Positions 63,466 through 64,000 of a stretch of 64,000 nucleotides of DNA are shown here, one piece after another (positions within the stretch are counted from its first letter, which is position 1; each line of letters begins with the position of its first letter). Position numbers and translations under genes: made by a program. The notes below the pieces were generated by a model that was given only the letters and a program-made list of their open reading frames with translations, made no database searches and had not been told where the DNA came from. The DNA is taken from positions 374,501 to 438,500 of the forward strand of contig NZ_NSBU01000007.1 in NCBI RefSeq assembly GCF_002285415.1, read 5' to 3'. The stretch is from Actibacterium pelagium (GTDB taxonomy: Bacteria; Pseudomonadota; Alphaproteobacteria; Rhodobacterales; Rhodobacteraceae).

Positions 63466-63479
63466 TTGACATGTATCAA
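63466..63479. promoter_or_regulatory. FNR/FnrL-like box
   Basis: TTGAC-ATGT-ATCAA, nine of ten matches to TTGAT-N4-ATCAA. A candidate -10 (TTTACT, 63499-63504) would put the box near -40 of a plus-strand promoter for the gene at 63650. The remainder of 63306-63649 shows no gene. Random matches of this quality are expected about twice in a window this size. Confidence 0.4.
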
Positions 63480-63649
63480 GGAAAAAGCCGTCAAAGGGTT
63501 TACTTCTGTCAGGAAGGCGATCTGCGTGTTTCCGCTTTTGTTTGTTTAAGACCTGATTAACCAGTCTTGCTCAGAAGATGCGCATCGGATTAAAGACGCC
63601 GCTGGTAGTTCCAGTGGCAGAGACGGCCAAAGATATTGGGAGAGAATAC

Positions 63650-63862
63650 ATGGCTTTTGAAGAACTTCGCGCGGCAGCACTCATGCTTCTGGAAGAAGTA
63701 GAGAAAGACCCGGAGGATAAACATATCCTGCTGGAGCAGCTGCGTGAAAAAGTCTCGGAGATGCGGACCTTGGGTCTGCAAGTCCCAAACGATCTTTTGC
63801 GGTTTGTTGACCAACTGGAACAGGAAGAAGCGGACGACATGTTTGACAACATGCCGGTCTGA
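63650..63862 (+). CDS. Hypothetical small helical protein, 70 residues
   Basis: 70 residues, acidic and likely all-helical: MAFEELRAAALMLLEEVEKDPEDKHILLEQLREKVSEMRTLGLQ then NDLLRFVDQLEQEEADDMFDNM. No membrane segment, cysteine or known domain. A GGGAGAG ribosome site precedes the ATG; an in-frame start at 63578 would add an unrelated N-terminus. A strong terminator follows. A candidate FNR-type box lies about 170 bases upstream, so it may respond to oxygen. Confidence 0.7.
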   Translation: MAFEELRAAALMLLEEVEKDPEDKHILLEQLREKVSEMRTLGLQVPNDLLRFVDQLEQEEADDMFDNMPV

Positions 63863-63888
63863 CCTGCAACCGACCGAGTTTTTTAGGG

Positions 63889-63914
63889 CACCCCGCGTCT
63901 TCGCGGGGTGTTTT
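63889..63914 (+). terminator. Rho-independent terminator
   Basis: CACCCCGCG, TCTT, CGCGGGGTG, then TTTT. It ends the small helical gene and lies ten bases before the stop of the converging partial gene. Confidence 0.9.
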
Positions 63915-63923
63915 CGTTTAGGG

Positions 63924-64000
63924 TTACAGCATGATGCCCATGACGACCATCATCAGCCCGATGGCCGACACGAACAGGGCGCCCATGTTCAAAGCAACCA
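63924..64000 (-). CDS. Membrane protein, partial (5' end outside window)
   Basis: Only the last 25 codons are visible: VALNMGALFVSAIGLMMVVMGIML followed by a TAA at 63924-63926. The segment is strongly hydrophobic and Met-rich, consistent with a C-terminal transmembrane helix. Too short to assign to a family. Confidence 0.55.
   Translation of the reverse strand, partial: VALNMGALFVSAIGLMMVVMGIML

Noticed and set aside
1-64000. CRISPR arrays, insertion sequences, prophage or rRNA/tRNA genes
   Set aside because: No regularly spaced repeats of array type, transposase, integrase or phage genes, and no RNA-gene consensus were recognised on reading both strands.

Overview
The window is chromosomal DNA of a GC-rich alphaproteobacterium, most likely a marine Rhodobacteraceae (Roseobacter group). 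The signs are alphaproteobacterial housekeeping genes throughout, an SLC5-transporter/histidine kinase hybrid next to a ScfR-type regulator, a form II CO dehydrogenase-like coxSLM set, PhaR-type and FNR-type sites, and a zwf-pgl-pgi (Entner-Doudoroff) operon. I see no prophage, insertion sequence, CRISPR array, rRNA or tRNA. Genes are dense and mostly in short operons, several with 1-8 nt overlaps.

Layout. 1-16000: surE (cut by the left edge), an SDR, a tandem DUF2199 pair, an Lrp regulator divergent from hpd, then purF-cvpA-radA, pqiA-mlaF-mlaE-alr, a DUF1194 protein, dnaB and pyrE-pyrC, nearly all on the minus strand. 16000-25000: a phasin-like protein with a histone H1-like tail behind a PhaR-type site, a cytochrome c/multicopper oxidase pair, and a five-gene glycosyltransferase/sulfotransferase cluster including a two-domain fusion. 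25000-33300: an aerobic CO dehydrogenase-type cluster (moxR/coxD, coxE, xdhC, a molybdopterin-binding protein, coxS, coxL, coxM); its AYRGAGR signature and S-L-M order mark form II, so the true substrate is uncertain. 33300-42000: small membrane protein, methyltransferase, infC (apparently starting at ATA), an Ala/Glu-rich anchored protein, Lrp, tpiA, Fe-S assembly genes, a RimB-RimK fusion, tgt and rsgA. 42000-50800: lon, small genes, an HNH nuclease, zwf-pgl-pgi, a RutR-like regulator and a lipoprotein. 50800-64000: an ABC importer of the branched-chain amino acid/amide class with two paralogous binding proteins, then a ScfR-like regulator, receiver, small membrane protein and SLC5-histidine kinase, a DUF442 phosphatase, and a small protein behind an FNR-like box.

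The most interesting stretch is 54700-62900. A CrbS-like SLC5/STAC histidine kinase, a lone receiver and a membrane microprotein form one overlapping operon directly behind a ScfR-type regulator that contains a segment resembling a histidine-kinase dimerisation/phosphoacceptor domain. Divergently beside it lies the importer, with TTTGTAAA-type repeats upstream of one binding-protein gene. I infer a short-chain carboxylate or acyl-CoA sensing and uptake module. Other points worth checking: the degenerate sulfotransferase-glycosyltransferase fusion, the RimB-RimK fusion, tandem DnaA-box-like repeats before dnaB, an ATA start for infC, and 11-bp phased CATATG repeats before the Fe-S assembly genes. 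All function calls come from reading sequence and motifs; no database search was run.
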